Shown in pieces: positions 49,624 through 58,903 of a stretch of DNA of 64,000 nucleotides (the stretch's first letter is position 1; each line of letters opens with the position of its first letter). A program made the translations under genes and the position numbers. This DNA comes from Flavobacterium turcicum (GTDB taxonomy: Bacteria; Bacteroidota; Bacteroidia; Flavobacteriales; Flavobacteriaceae), in the NCBI RefSeq assembly GCF_011365745.1, contig NZ_JAAOBY010000006.1, positions 135,741 to 199,740 on the forward strand, given 5' to 3'. The notes under the pieces were generated by a model. It saw nothing but the letters and a program-made list of their open reading frames with translations. It ran no database searches and had not been told where the DNA came from.

Positions 49624-50820
49624 ATGGAAAATAATTTTAAAATGATTGCCAAAACCTTTTTTGGTTTTGAAGAAATATTAGCAAAAGAATTGCAAATGCT
49701 TGGCGCACAAAACGTGGAGCAAGGTGTAAGAATGGTTAGTTTTAAAGGGGATAAAGGTTTTATGTACAAAGCGAATTTGTCTTTGCGTACGGCTTTAAAA
49801 ATTTTAAAACCTATATATTTCTTTAAAGCCAATAACGAACAAGGTTTGTATCGCGGTATTGCGAGCATGAATTGGTCAAAATTATTGCAAGCCAATCAAA
49901 CTTTTGTGATTGATACAACGGTGCATTCTACCTATTTTAATCACTCGGAGTTTGTTTCACAAAAATGTAAAGATGCTATTGTAGATCAGTTTAGAGAACG
50001 TACGGGACAACGCCCAAGTATTGACAAAGTGCATCCTGATTTGCGCATCAACATTCATATTGACAAAGATCAAGTTTCGGTGGCATTAGATACTTCTGGA
50101 AATGCGTTGAACCAACGTGGTTATAGAACGGCTACCAATATAGCACCTATTAATGAAGTGTTGGCAGCGGGAATTTTATTGCTTTCTGGTTGGGATGGCC
50201 AATCGGATTTTTTAGATCCAATGTGTGGTTCAGGGACTTTCTTGGCCGAAGCAGCAATGATTGCTTGCAACATTCCGGCGAATATCAACAGAAAACAATT
50301 TGCATTTGAAAAATGGAACGATTGGGATAATGATTTATTCGATGCTATCACAGATAGTTTGCTTAAGCGTGTGCGCGAGTTTCATTACACTATAAAAGGC
50401 TATGACAAAGCGCCAAGTGCGGTTTTAAAAGCAAAAGAAAACATCAGGAATGCTAACCTTGAGGATTATGTATCGATAAGTGAAGCTAACTTTTTCGATT
50501 CGGAAAAAACTTCTGAAGGCAAATTGCATATCGTATTCAATCCGCCGTATGATGAGCGTTTGGATATTCACATGGAAGCATTTTACAAAAATATTGGTGA
50601 CACTTTAAAGAAAAATTATCCGGGTACGAATGCTTGGATGATTACAGCAAATCTAGAAGCCTTAAAGTTTGTGGGATTGAAACCTTCTCGTAAAATTAAA
50701 TTATTTAATGCCGGACTAGAAGCTCGATTGGCTAAATACGAAATGTACGAAGGTAGTAAGCGAACGAAATTTGCAGCAGTTGGTAAAGCCGACGGTGAAC
50801 AAGCAGCAGAAGAGGCTTAA
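49624..50820 (+). CDS. THUMP-domain class I SAM-dependent RNA methyltransferase
   Basis: N2-guanosine RNA methyltransferase of the RlmL N-domain/TrmN type, 398 residues. A ferredoxin-like/THUMP region lies at about 20-160, followed by a catalytic domain with DPMCGSGTFLAEAAMIACN and the NPPY motif (NPPYDERL) typical of amino-N-methyltransferases. The ATG at 49624 is chosen because the promoter lies over the earlier TTG. It is followed by a small membrane protein gene 38 bases on. The modified position, probably in 23S rRNA, cannot be told. Confidence 0.92.
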   Translation: MENNFKMIAKTFFGFEEILAKELQMLGAQNVEQGVRMVSFKGDKGFMYKANLSLRTALKILKPIYFFKANNEQGLYRGIASMNWSKLLQANQTFVIDTTVHSTYFNHSEFVSQKCKDAIVDQFRERTGQRPSIDKVHPDLRINIHIDKDQVSVALDTSGNALNQRGYRTATNIAPINEVLAAGILLLSGWDGQSDFLDPMCGSGTFLAEAAMIACNIPANINRKQFAFEKWNDWDNDLFDAITDSLLKRVREFHYTIKGYDKAPSAVLKAKENIRNANLEDYVSISEANFFDSEKTSEGKLHIVFNPPYDERLDIHMEAFYKNIGDTLKKNYPGTNAWMITANLEALKFVGLKPSRKIKLFNAGLEARLAKYEMYEGSKRTKFAAVGKADGEQAAEEA

Positions 50821-50858
50821 TTATAAAAGTTGATTTATGTTTTCAAAAAAATAAAGAA

Positions 50859-51098
50859 ATGACAAAAAAACAAGTACAAGCATTTGTTTATCAATTGGCT
50901 AGTTTTGCGGTTTTATTTATCGCAGCGCGTTACGCCATTGCAGAATACACCAATTTAACAGGGATTTGGATCCCGCTAACTGCATTTGTAATAGGAACAT
51001 TAATCGCGCCTAAATTTCAAGCTGTTAAAACTAAAGATGGCGAGAAGTTGTATATGAAATGGCTTTTTGTAAAAGGATTTAAAGAAATAGGATCGTAG
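50859..51098 (+). CDS. Small membrane protein, 79 residues
   Basis: Two membrane segments (about 9-27 and 35-50) with a short loop ending NLTGIWIP, and a basic C-terminus with GEKLYMKWLFVKGFKEIG. It lies 38 bases downstream of the THUMP methyltransferase gene and is probably co-transcribed. I do not recognise a function. Confidence 0.78.
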   Translation: MTKKQVQAFVYQLASFAVLFIAARYAIAEYTNLTGIWIPLTAFVIGTLIAPKFQAVKTKDGEKLYMKWLFVKGFKEIGS

Positions 51099-51111
51099 TT
51101 GAAACTACATG

Positions 51112-51145
51112 AAAAAAATAACCGCCAATTGGCGGTTATTTTTTT
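51112..51145. terminator. Bidirectional terminator, overlapping a stop codon
   Basis: A perfect 15-bp stem (51112-51126 and 51131-51145) with loop AATT. The TAA stop of the minus-strand DUF6048 gene (51136-51138) lies inside its stem. Confidence 0.9.
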
Positions 51146-51969
51146 ATCAATACTTTTGGTGCTACCTTCTTTTTAAAGATAGGAACAAAGTACGTCACGG
51201 TATAATTAAATCCTACTCCAAAATTACCATCATAAGTGCGGTTAAATCCCGGAATATATAGGTTTGAAAAATTATCAGGTTCTTTGTTTGTAACCAATCG
51301 GTTTAAGCGAAGGCTGAATCCCATAAAAACATTATCAAAAACTTTGGCTTTTATTCCTGCTACTACTTCGATCCAACTTGCTGACAATCCTTCAAATTTT
51401 CGTCCAGAAGCTATAGTTGGTGTTTCTTGAAAATACGGATTGGCATTGTAAATTCGATACGTATTCAATTGTTGATTGAAAGTACTGAATCCGTAGCGCA
51501 AACCAATCGAAATGATGTTTTCCATATCCAGCCAATTTTCGTAGCCGTTGTAATCAAAACCTACTTTCAGGTATGATCCTTTTGTGGTAAAGTTTACCCG
51601 ATCGTCATCAGTGGTTTTGTTTTCGTTACCTAACTCTGCGGCTAAAAAATATTTTTTAGTCAAGCGGTAATCTCCAACAAGTTCTAGTCCTTTGTAATCG
51701 CGGTCATATAAACCTCTTGTAATTTTGTATAAATCAAGACCTACCCTTACCCCATAACGATCTGTTTTGGGTGGCACCACAGTAGCTTTTTTTACTGTAT
51801 CATTTATAATTGTATTGCTCAGCGGTTTTTGATTACTAACTGTAGGTGCAGCAGTATTTGCTTTGGGTGCTTTCGGAATTTCTCCTTTTGTTGTTGTTTC
51901 TTGTGCAGTAGTGATCGCTATCGAAAAGAAAAGCAAACTACTAAAAAAAGATTTTAAGGTGTGTTTCAT
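51136..51969 (-). CDS. DUF6048-like outer membrane beta-barrel protein
   Basis: The 277-residue product has a signal peptide (to about residue 22, ITTAQ), a low-complexity linker rich in Pro, Ala, Lys and Thr (about 24-66), and a region of alternating beta strands ending in a hydrophobic strand (NYTVTYFVPIF). This suggests an outer membrane barrel; I recall the family as DUF6048. Its start overlaps the end of the upstream DUF6452-like gene by 29 bases. Function unknown. Confidence 0.82.
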   Translation of the reverse strand: MKHTLKSFFSSLLFFSIAITTAQETTTKGEIPKAPKANTAAPTVSNQKPLSNTIINDTVKKATVVPPKTDRYGVRVGLDLYKITRGLYDRDYKGLELVGDYRLTKKYFLAAELGNENKTTDDDRVNFTTKGSYLKVGFDYNGYENWLDMENIISIGLRYGFSTFNQQLNTYRIYNANPYFQETPTIASGRKFEGLSASWIEVVAGIKAKVFDNVFMGFSLRLNRLVTNKEPDNFSNLYIPGFNRTYDGNFGVGFNYTVTYFVPIFKKKVAPKVLIKK

Positions 51970-52462
51970 TTTCGTTAGTTATACTGTTTTTTTCAACTGA
52001 AATAAATCGGATCCATCTTTGGTTAGCCGCAATCGGATCTGTATGTGTAAAAGGCGTGGTTGGGTCTAATGTAAAGTTACTTTTGTAGCCGCACGCTCTA
52101 GATACAAATAGCTCCTGTGTACTGTAATCAAAACGGATAATATCTTCATCAATTAAAGCAGGATTTGAATTTCCGGAGTTAAGTGTCAGGCTGAATGTTG
52201 TGGTAGTACCGACAGTTCTCAAGGGCAAAGCGATTTTGTTTCCGCTAGTAGTAGGAGCACCACTAAACAATAGTGGCTCAGTCATTCCCTGGCCAATGAC
52301 TCTCAAGTTGGATACGTTTTTTAGCACCGAAGGATTATCGAAATCATAGAATTCGATAATGAGTCGGGGAGTGGTTGGTGTATTCGCATCGCAAATATCA
52401 TCCTTTTCACAAGATGAGAATACACACGCCAAGAGCATGATGAACACTACTATTTTTTTCAT
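51941..52462 (-). CDS. DUF6452-like lipoprotein
   Basis: The 173-residue product has a lipoprotein signal (MKKIVVFIMLLACVFSSC) followed by EKDDICDAN, an acidic stretch suggesting surface export. I recall DUF6452 as the neighbour of DUF6048 and rlmD in flavobacteria, and the order here is the same. Its start may instead be the ATG two codons upstream at 52468. Coding overlaps the next gene by 29 bases, so translation is probably coupled. Function unknown. Confidence 0.8.
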   Translation of the reverse strand: MKKIVVFIMLLACVFSSCEKDDICDANTPTTPRLIIEFYDFDNPSVLKNVSNLRVIGQGMTEPLLFSGAPTTSGNKIALPLRTVGTTTTFSLTLNSGNSNPALIDEDIIRFDYSTQELFVSRACGYKSNFTLDPTTPFTHTDPIAANQRWIRFISVEKNSITNENETHLKIFF

Positions 52463-52553
52463 TTGCATATTTTTGTACTTGAGGGCAAACATTTTTTAAG
52501 CAAAATTATTGTGGTTACACAGCTAATTTTGACAAAAAATGAAACTGTCGCGT

Positions 52554-53966
52554 TTATCTTAGCTCTAAAAGAACAACATTTTCAACGTGATGCGTTTGCG
52601 GAAACATATCTACAGGACGCACACGCGTTACTTTATATTTTTCATCCATTAAAGCCAAATCACGAGCTTGTGTAGCCGAATTACAACTAACATAAACCAC
52701 ACGTTGAGGCGCAATTTTCATGATTTGTTCAATTACATCTTTGTGCATTCCGTCACGTGGTGGATCAGTGATAATTACATCTGGTTGTCCGTGTTGTGCA
52801 ATGAAAGCATCGTTGAAAACCACTTTCATATCTCCAACAAAAAACTCACAATTGGTTATTTCGTTTCGTACGGCATTTGCTTTGGCGTCTTTAATTGCAT
52901 CAGGAACACTTTCTACACCAATTACTTTTTTCGCTTTTTTAGATACGAATTGCGCAATAGTTCCCGTTCCCGTGTATAAATCATACACTACTTCATTACC
53001 GGTAAGTCCTGCAAAATCGCGGGTAATTTTGTATAATTCGTAGGCTTGGTCAGAGTTGGTTTGATAAAAAGACTTGGCATTAATGCTGAATTTTAAACCT
53101 TCCATTTCTTCAAGGATGTAATCTCTTCCTTTATATAATTCGATGGTCGTATCGTATAAAGTATCGTTAGCTTTGTTGTTGATTACAAACTGCAAAGAAG
53201 TAATTTGCGGGAATTTAGCATATAAATGGTCAAGTAATAATTCTCTTTGTTCTTTGTTATCTTCAAAAAACTGAATCAACACCATGATTTCTCCAGTAGA
53301 AGCTGTACGCAACATTAAAGTTCTCAGCAATCCAGCGTGCTCTCTCGGGTTGAAAAATGTCAATCCGTTTGCATTGGCAAAATCACGTACTTCGTTTCTA
53401 ATCGCGTTCGATGGATCTTCTTGAAGGTGGCATTTGGTAATATCCAAAATCTTATCCCACATTTTTGGGATATGAAAACCTAAGGCATTGCGGTTCCCTA
53501 GATCGTCTGTACTGTCGATTTCGGCTTGAGTCAACCAGCGACTATTCGAGAAAGAAAATTCCATTTTGTTTCTGTAAAAAAACTTCTTCTCAGAACCAAG
53601 AATATTTTCGAACTCCGGTAATTCAATTTTTCCGATGCGTTGCAAATGATTTTGAACCTCATTTTGCTTGTAAAACAATTGTTGGTTGTAGTTCATGTTT
53701 TGCCATTTGCATCCTCCGCAAACACCAAAATGCTCGCAAACAGGATCAACGCGATGTGTTGAATATTCATGAAAATGTACTGCTTTGCCCTCGTAATACG
53801 CTTTGCGTTTTTTAAAGGTTTGTACATCAACTACATCACCCGGAACTACATTCGGGATGAAGATTACTTTACCATCAGGAGCTTTTGCTACTGATACGCC
53901 TTTTGCACCAGCATCAAGGACTTTTATTTGATGAAAGACAACTTTGTCTGTATTTTTCTTAGCCAT
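52554..53966 (-). CDS. rlmD: 23S rRNA (uracil(1939)-C(5))-methyltransferase
   Basis: SAM-dependent m5U methyltransferase of the TrmA/RlmD family, 470 residues. It has an N-terminal TRAM domain (about 10-65, with VVPGDVVDVQTFK), the Fe-S cysteines in CEHFGVCGGCKWQ, the SAM motif VYDLYTGTGTIAQFV, the DPPRDGMHKD loop and the catalytic cysteine in VVYVSCNSATQARDL. Family length is normal. A TATTTTTG element lies only 5 bases before the ATG, so the mRNA may be nearly leaderless. Confidence 0.95.
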   Translation of the reverse strand: MAKKNTDKVVFHQIKVLDAGAKGVSVAKAPDGKVIFIPNVVPGDVVDVQTFKKRKAYYEGKAVHFHEYSTHRVDPVCEHFGVCGGCKWQNMNYNQQLFYKQNEVQNHLQRIGKIELPEFENILGSEKKFFYRNKMEFSFSNSRWLTQAEIDSTDDLGNRNALGFHIPKMWDKILDITKCHLQEDPSNAIRNEVRDFANANGLTFFNPREHAGLLRTLMLRTASTGEIMVLIQFFEDNKEQRELLLDHLYAKFPQITSLQFVINNKANDTLYDTTIELYKGRDYILEEMEGLKFSINAKSFYQTNSDQAYELYKITRDFAGLTGNEVVYDLYTGTGTIAQFVSKKAKKVIGVESVPDAIKDAKANAVRNEITNCEFFVGDMKVVFNDAFIAQHGQPDVIITDPPRDGMHKDVIEQIMKIAPQRVVYVSCNSATQARDLALMDEKYKVTRVRPVDMFPQTHHVENVVLLELR

Positions 53967-53970
53967 GCTG

Positions 53971-53978
53971 CAAAAATA
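53971..53978 (-). promoter_or_regulatory. Promoter -7 element next to the rlmD start
   Basis: TATTTTTG on the minus strand ends 4 bases before the rlmD ATG (53966), implying a very short or absent 5' leader. The remaining 53979-54285 gap holds no gene I can see. Confidence 0.5.
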
Positions 53979-54285
53979 AGGGATTGAATGGTTTTTTGAA
54001 TTTAAATTGTGAAATATTTTTAAGTCCTATTTTTTTTCAAGTAAAGGATGTACCTGCTTAATGGAGTTTTTAACTTTGATAAATTTATTTGATTGCTGCG
54101 TAATTTAACAATTTTAGTCAATTTGTGCTTTTTGTCATACTACAAAAACCAATTAGTTAATTTCATCGTACGTCATTTCAATCACCATAAAAGCTTTAAC
54201 TTTTTCTTATGATTTAAATCAGAAATAGCTTATTGTATTTAATTATTTTCGTTTAGCCTCCATTTTTACATTTAAAATATATAAG

Positions 54286-55341
54286 ATGCATTTTTACAGT
54301 CAGTTATCAAAAATTTCTTTTCTTAAAAAAAGGTATGCCTTCAAATTTTTGTTTGTTGCATTTGTTGGAATTCACTTGCCTTTAATTGGATTGGTGTTTT
54401 TTGTGCTTTTTGGCAAAGAGCATTTTACGGCAGAGTCTGCAATTTATTTTATTCTAATTGTTACTTTGCTTGCCACATCCATCACTTTATGGACGCTAAA
54501 ATTGTTAATAAAACCTATTGAGCTTGCTTCTAAAGCACTCCAAAAATATCGTAAAAAAAGAATTATTCCGCAGTTGCCCATTGATTTTCAAGATGAGGCA
54601 GGGTTGTTATTGGCAAATATACAAAGTGCTGTAATTGAAAATGAGCGTTTTATTGATGATAAGCAAGATTTGGTTTATCTTTTATCACATGATCTTAGAG
54701 CTTTTGCTGCAAATGCAAAGACACTTGCGACTTTAATTATTGACGAAAAAGGATCAGAGGAGGTAACAGAATATGCGCAGTTGATAGAGGTATCAATGAC
54801 ACAACAATTGGAGATGATTGGTTCTTTTATTAAACTGATTCACACGGAGGATGAGGTGACTAAAAAAAGTAAAAAATTAATTTCTGTTCCTCTTGAATCT
54901 CTTGTTGCACAAATCCAACTTGAAATGGAGGCGAAATTAAAATCTAAAAATATTGTATTTCAGAAAAATGTTATACTACAATCAGTTAAGCTTAAAGTTG
55001 ATATTGATTTGCTTACCAGAGTTTTAGTTAATGTAGTAGATAATGCGCTAAAGTATTCATTTGAGAACAGCCATATTGAGTTTGCTATTTTTGAGGCGAA
55101 CAAAAGAATTATTTTTGAAATAAAGGATTATGGTATTGGTTTTGATCCCAACAAAGTGACTGAACTATTTCAAAAATTCACAAGTAAAAGCAGACTTGGT
55201 ACTGCAGGAGAGCATTCTACAGGTATTGGGTTGTATCTTTGCAAAAAAATAGTAGAAAAATTTAACGGAGAAATTTCTGCTGTAAGTTTAGGGGTGAATA
55301 ATGGAGCTACATTTACAATTAGCTTACCTAGTTTTGACTAA
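54286..55341 (+). CDS. Membrane sensor histidine kinase
   Basis: The 351-residue product has two membrane helices (about 22-45 and 55-73) with almost no periplasmic loop, so it likely senses within the membrane or the cytoplasm. A HAMP-like linker leads to the phospho-acceptor helix with His135 in LSHDLRAFAAN. The ATPase domain has the N box NVVDNALKYS, G1 DYGIGFDP and G2 GEHSTGIGLYL. No response regulator gene is adjacent, so it is an orphan kinase. About 320 bases upstream are non-coding. Confidence 0.92.
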   Translation: MHFYSQLSKISFLKKRYAFKFLFVAFVGIHLPLIGLVFFVLFGKEHFTAESAIYFILIVTLLATSITLWTLKLLIKPIELASKALQKYRKKRIIPQLPIDFQDEAGLLLANIQSAVIENERFIDDKQDLVYLLSHDLRAFAANAKTLATLIIDEKGSEEVTEYAQLIEVSMTQQLEMIGSFIKLIHTEDEVTKKSKKLISVPLESLVAQIQLEMEAKLKSKNIVFQKNVILQSVKLKVDIDLLTRVLVNVVDNALKYSFENSHIEFAIFEANKRIIFEIKDYGIGFDPNKVTELFQKFTSKSRLGTAGEHSTGIGLYLCKKIVEKFNGEISAVSLGVNNGATFTISLPSFD

Positions 55342-55479
55342 AATGTTTTTATTTAGAAAGTTTAAATTATCTGTTTTTGAGAGAGAAAAGCCTTGCTGAT
55401 GCTCTTGTTGTGCACCAAATTGGCTGATTTTAAACCTCACAATTTTTTGTTTGGGAAAATTTTATTTTCGTTACAATTA

Positions 55480-56265
55480 CTACGTATTATCATTGTTTAG
55501 CTGAAATACTTTTTCGTGTTTTAAAGTATTGTGGACTATGCATTCTTGGCTTGAGTTCCATTCTATGATTTTCTGCTGCGAAATTTTCTTTTTTTCAAGG
55601 TCAGGATTTGTTTTAAGAGCTATGATACTGATGCCAATGAATACAAAATTATGGAAGGCATGCATCAAAAATCCAGTCCAAAAGCCGTGACGAACTCTTA
55701 AGTACCCAATTACTAGTCCTAATACTATTTGTGGTGCCACTATAATAGGCGAAAGTAAAAGGATTGCAGGGGTTATTTCAAAATTTACGAGATGAACAAG
55801 GCCAAATAGCAGTGCCGAAAAGTAGAAAATCTTCGGGTAAAACCGAGACCATTTGCTGTTCATAGCCAAATCGAAATGGGCGGCTTTTTCCCTATCAAAA
55901 AAAAGTTGACTAAATCTGATGCTTATTCCAATTAATAAATTCGTTTCATAGCGCAAATAAAGTCTAAAAATAAGTTCTTCAAATAAAGGGGCAATAATCA
56001 CAACGAGAAAAAAAAGTGCTGTTGTTGGTACAGTTTTTAATAAGGTTTCGATGGAGTGATTATCTGTATTAATTAATTTAGCAGTTTCTAGACCGCTAAT
56101 AATTAAAATCAAAACGAGCATTACAGGTATTTCAAGTAAAAAAAACGAAAGAACAATTTTAAACTTTGATGCAATTGTTGTAGGCAAAGGAACTTCGTCT
56201 GTTGGGTTCTTTAAAAATGATAAAAATTGAAGTAGTTGCTTATTGATGAAATCTGACATTGACAA
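55480..56265 (-). CDS. CPBP family intramembrane metalloprotease
   Basis: The 261-residue product has several membrane helices and the CPBP/Abi catalytic motifs: PLFEELIFRLYLRYE (EExxxR) near residue 88 and FLMHAFHNFVFIG near 203. Members cleave membrane-embedded substrates or remove prenylated ends. A basic cytoplasmic segment with YLRVRH lies between. It converges with the histidine kinase gene and its substrate is unknown. Confidence 0.9.
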   Translation of the reverse strand: MSMSDFINKQLLQFLSFLKNPTDEVPLPTTIASKFKIVLSFFLLEIPVMLVLILIISGLETAKLINTDNHSIETLLKTVPTTALFFLVVIIAPLFEELIFRLYLRYETNLLIGISIRFSQLFFDREKAAHFDLAMNSKWSRFYPKIFYFSALLFGLVHLVNFEITPAILLLSPIIVAPQIVLGLVIGYLRVRHGFWTGFLMHAFHNFVFIGISIIALKTNPDLEKKKISQQKIIEWNSSQECIVHNTLKHEKVFQLNNDNT

Positions 56266-56450
56266 GGTTTTAATGATTCTTAAAAGTTTTGAAGTCGAAC
56301 TGTTCCTTACAAAGTTAATTATTTTACTACAAAATATGATTGAATGTTTGTTTTACTTTACTAATTCTTTTTTTTGTATTTATTAATTTCTATGGTGATT
56401 TGTTGAACATCGCTAAGTCAAATTTGTGTTAAAAAAAAGTTTTTAAAGAG

Positions 56451-56478
56451 TTGGTTTAAAGACTTCCGTCTATCTTTG
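56451..56478 (+). promoter_or_regulatory. Promoter of the OsmC gene
   Basis: TTG (56451-56453), a 17-base spacer and TATCTTTG (56471-56478). It leaves a leader of about 25 bases before the ATG at 56509. Confidence 0.8.
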
Positions 56479-56508
56479 ATAAAACACATGAACTAAAAAC
56501 AAACTATT

Positions 56509-56922
56509 ATGAAAAGAAATGCAACCGCCGTTTGGAAAGGCACTTTAAAAGAAGGAGCTGGTCACTTGAGTACGCAAAGCACTGTTTTGCAAAGTACACA
56601 ATATTCATTTAAATCAAGGTTTGATGAAGGAGTAGGTACAAATCCCGAAGAATTGATTGCGGCAGCGCATTCAGGGTGTTTTACGATGCAATTAACCGCT
56701 TATATTTCAGAAGCTGGTTTTGCAATAGACCAAATAGAAACTAAGTGCGATATTGATTTTGTTGATGGAGCCATACAAACCTCTCATTTAACTGTGCAAG
56801 CAAAAGTACAAGATATAACCGAGGATGCTTTTCAAGAATTAGTGACAAAGGCAGAAAAAAACTGTCCGATTTCAAAGTTACTAAACGCAACTATATCAAG
56901 CACCGCTACACTTATCAAATAG
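56509..56922 (+). CDS. OsmC family peroxiredoxin
   Basis: Thiol-dependent peroxidase of 137 residues for organic hydroperoxides. It matches OsmC: the YSFKSRF beta strand, EELIAAAHSGCFTMQL with the peroxidatic cysteine near residue 59, and KNCPISKLLNATI with the second cysteine near 124. No signal peptide is present, so it acts in the cytoplasm. It has its own promoter and terminator and is monocistronic. Confidence 0.95.
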   Translation: MKRNATAVWKGTLKEGAGHLSTQSTVLQSTQYSFKSRFDEGVGTNPEELIAAAHSGCFTMQLTAYISEAGFAIDQIETKCDIDFVDGAIQTSHLTVQAKVQDITEDAFQELVTKAEKNCPISKLLNATISSTATLIK

Positions 56923-56936
56923 AACGATTTATTTAA

Positions 56937-56977
56937 AAAAAAAGGCTCAAAATCAGTATGAATTTGAGCCTTTTTTT
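56937..56977. terminator. Bidirectional terminator
   Basis: A perfect 15-bp stem AAAAAAAGGCTCAAA and complement with an 11-base loop between converging genes. Confidence 0.92.
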
Positions 56978-56984
56978 ATTGATT

Positions 56985-57665
56985 TTATTTCAAACTTCTT
57001 TCAATAGCTTTGGTTGCTAGTGGAGCCATGGCTTGGTATCCTATTTTATTGGGATGCACACCATCTCCAGAATAAGCTAAAGGGAGTCCGTTGCGATCGT
57101 CTTTCATTGCGGTAAAATAATCGATGTATTCAATTTGGTTCGCGTTGGCGTAGGTTTTCAGCATTGTATTAAGAGCAATAACTTTTTCAGCTGGATTTTG
57201 ATTGGGTTTCCAAGGAAAATCGTTTGCAGGCAATACACTGCATAATATTACTTTGATGTTATGACTTTTAGCGAGTTCCGCCATCGAAAAGATGTTATCA
57301 GCAATCATTTCAATAGTTGATGGTCCTGTGTTACCTGCAATATCATTGATTCCTGCTAAAATATGCACTACTTCCGGTTTCAATGCAATAACATCTGCTC
57401 TAAAACGCACCAACATCTGTGGTGTGGTTTGTCCGCTAATGCCTCTGTTAATATAGTTTTTTCCTGAAAAAAAATCAGAATCTGTTGCGCTCCAAAATTC
57501 GGTTATGGAGTCGCCCATAAAAACAATTCGTCCTTGGTTCTTGTTAGTAGTGACAAGTGCAGCGTTTTGTGACTGGTATTTACTGAAATTTGGCCAATCT
57601 TGACCTTGAGCGGTAGTTGTCATGACAAGTAAAATAAAAATTGGAATAAATTTGCTGATTTTCAT
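56985..57665 (-). CDS. Exported SGNH/GDSL hydrolase
   Basis: Secreted esterase of 226 residues. The signal peptide ends near TAQGQ. The four SGNH blocks are all present: FMGDSITEFW with the nucleophile Ser53, NRGISGQTTPQML, HILAGINDIAGN and SGDGVHPN with the catalytic Asp and His. The ATG at 57665 is preferred to a GTG/TTG-type start 6 codons upstream because it begins the signal peptide. It may remove acetyl or other acyl groups from glycans; the substrate is not shown. Confidence 0.92.
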   Translation of the reverse strand: MKISKFIPIFILLVMTTTAQGQDWPNFSKYQSQNAALVTTNKNQGRIVFMGDSITEFWSATDSDFFSGKNYINRGISGQTTPQMLVRFRADVIALKPEVVHILAGINDIAGNTGPSTIEMIADNIFSMAELAKSHNIKVILCSVLPANDFPWKPNQNPAEKVIALNTMLKTYANANQIEYIDYFTAMKDDRNGLPLAYSGDGVHPNKIGYQAMAPLATKAIERSLK

Positions 57666-57708
57666 AAATATAAAGGTTTGCAAAAATTACTGTTGTAGAT
57701 GGTCACTA

Positions 57709-58596
57709 TTAATCAAACAAGTCAGATGATAGGTATCTGTCGCCGCGGTCACAAATAATGGCTACAATCACTCCAGATTCGATTGATTCGGCAATTTTAC
57801 AAGCAGCCGCTACCGAGCCGCCACTACTCATACCCGCAAATATGCCTTCTTCTCGTGCCAAACGTTTGGTCATAGCTCTCGCTTCTGCTTCTGTAATTTC
57901 AATTGTAACATCAACTTTACTTGCATCGAAAATTTTCGGCAAGTATTCTTGAGGCCATTTTCTAATACCCGGAATTTGAGATCCATCGCTTGGTTGCGCG
58001 CCCACAATTTGAATAGCTGGATTTTGCTCTTTCAAGAAGGTTGAGGTTCCAATGATTGTTCCCGTTGTTCCCATGGCCGCCACAAAATGAGTTACGGTTC
58101 CTTCGGTATCGCGCCAAACTTCTGGTCCAGTGGTATTGTAGTGTGCTTTCCAGTTGTCATCATTGGCAAATTGGTTTAGCATAACATAGCCGCCTTCTGC
58201 TACTTTTTGGTCTGCATAATCTCTTGAGCCAATGATTCCCGTTTCGGCTGGAGTTAAGGTAACCGTCGCTCCATAAGCTCTCATCGTAAGAGTTCTCTCA
58301 ATTGTGGAGTCTTCTGGCAGTACTAGTTCAATTTCAATATTAAAAAGTTGCGCTATCATAGCTAATGCAATTCCGGTGTTGCCACTTGTAGCTTCAATAA
58401 GCTTGTCGCCTTTTTTGATGTCACCGCGATCTAGTGCCGCTTTGATCATATTGTAAGCAGCTCGGTCTTTTACACTACCGCCAGGATTATTTCCTTCTAA
58501 CTTTAATAAAAGTTTGACGTTTTTATTTTTTACTAAGTGACTTGATTCGACTAAAGGCGTGTTGCCAATTAATTGAAGTAAGGGGTATGCTTTCAT
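57709..58596 (-). CDS. cysM: Cysteine synthase B
   Basis: PLP enzyme joining O-acetylserine and sulfide or thiosulfate to form cysteine. The 295-residue product has PLLQLIGNTPLVE, the PLP lysine in NNPGGSVKDRAA, the phosphate loop EATSGNTGIALA and GTTGTIIG. CysM-type features are the PDSTIERT-like loop here PEDSTIERTLTMRAYGA. The ATG at 58596 fits the family start MKAYPLLQLIG. It lies 43 bases before the SGNH hydrolase gene. Confidence 0.94.
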   Translation of the reverse strand: MKAYPLLQLIGNTPLVESSHLVKNKNVKLLLKLEGNNPGGSVKDRAAYNMIKAALDRGDIKKGDKLIEATSGNTGIALAMIAQLFNIEIELVLPEDSTIERTLTMRAYGATVTLTPAETGIIGSRDYADQKVAEGGYVMLNQFANDDNWKAHYNTTGPEVWRDTEGTVTHFVAAMGTTGTIIGTSTFLKEQNPAIQIVGAQPSDGSQIPGIRKWPQEYLPKIFDASKVDVTIEITEAEARAMTKRLAREEGIFAGMSSGGSVAAACKIAESIESGVIVAIICDRGDRYLSSDLFD

Positions 58597-58749
58597 TGGA
58601 TATAATTTGTAATGCACTTTTTATCTTTCATTTTACTCATAGCAATTGTAAAGTCATCTTCAACTTTTGAGAGATGATTTGGTCTATTTTATTTGAAAGA
58701 TTTTTTGACTTGCTTTTATTTTTAAAATTTAGATCGTTGCGATCTTTTG

Positions 58750-58757
58750 CAAAGGTA
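58750..58757 (-). promoter_or_regulatory. Promoter -7 element of cysM
   Basis: TACCTTTG on the minus strand, about 150 bases upstream of the cysM ATG. A -33 element at normal spacing is not obvious. The long leader (58597-58740) shows no recognised riboswitch. Confidence 0.45.
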
Positions 58758-58903
58758 TTGAACAATTTTTATACAGCCGTACGCTTATGCAAAAAGTGAA
58801 ACACGAATTCAATTCAATTTGTTAAAAAAGGTCTTTACAATCAAAAAGAATCTGTGCGTATGCGAATAAATTGCGCGGCAAGTTTTTCTCGAAAAAATGA
58901 ATT

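Noticed and set aside
53979..54285. Missed gene in the gap before the histidine kinase
   Set aside because: All frames are broken by frequent stops and nothing resembles a tRNA. A long AT-rich leader or regulatory region is more likely.
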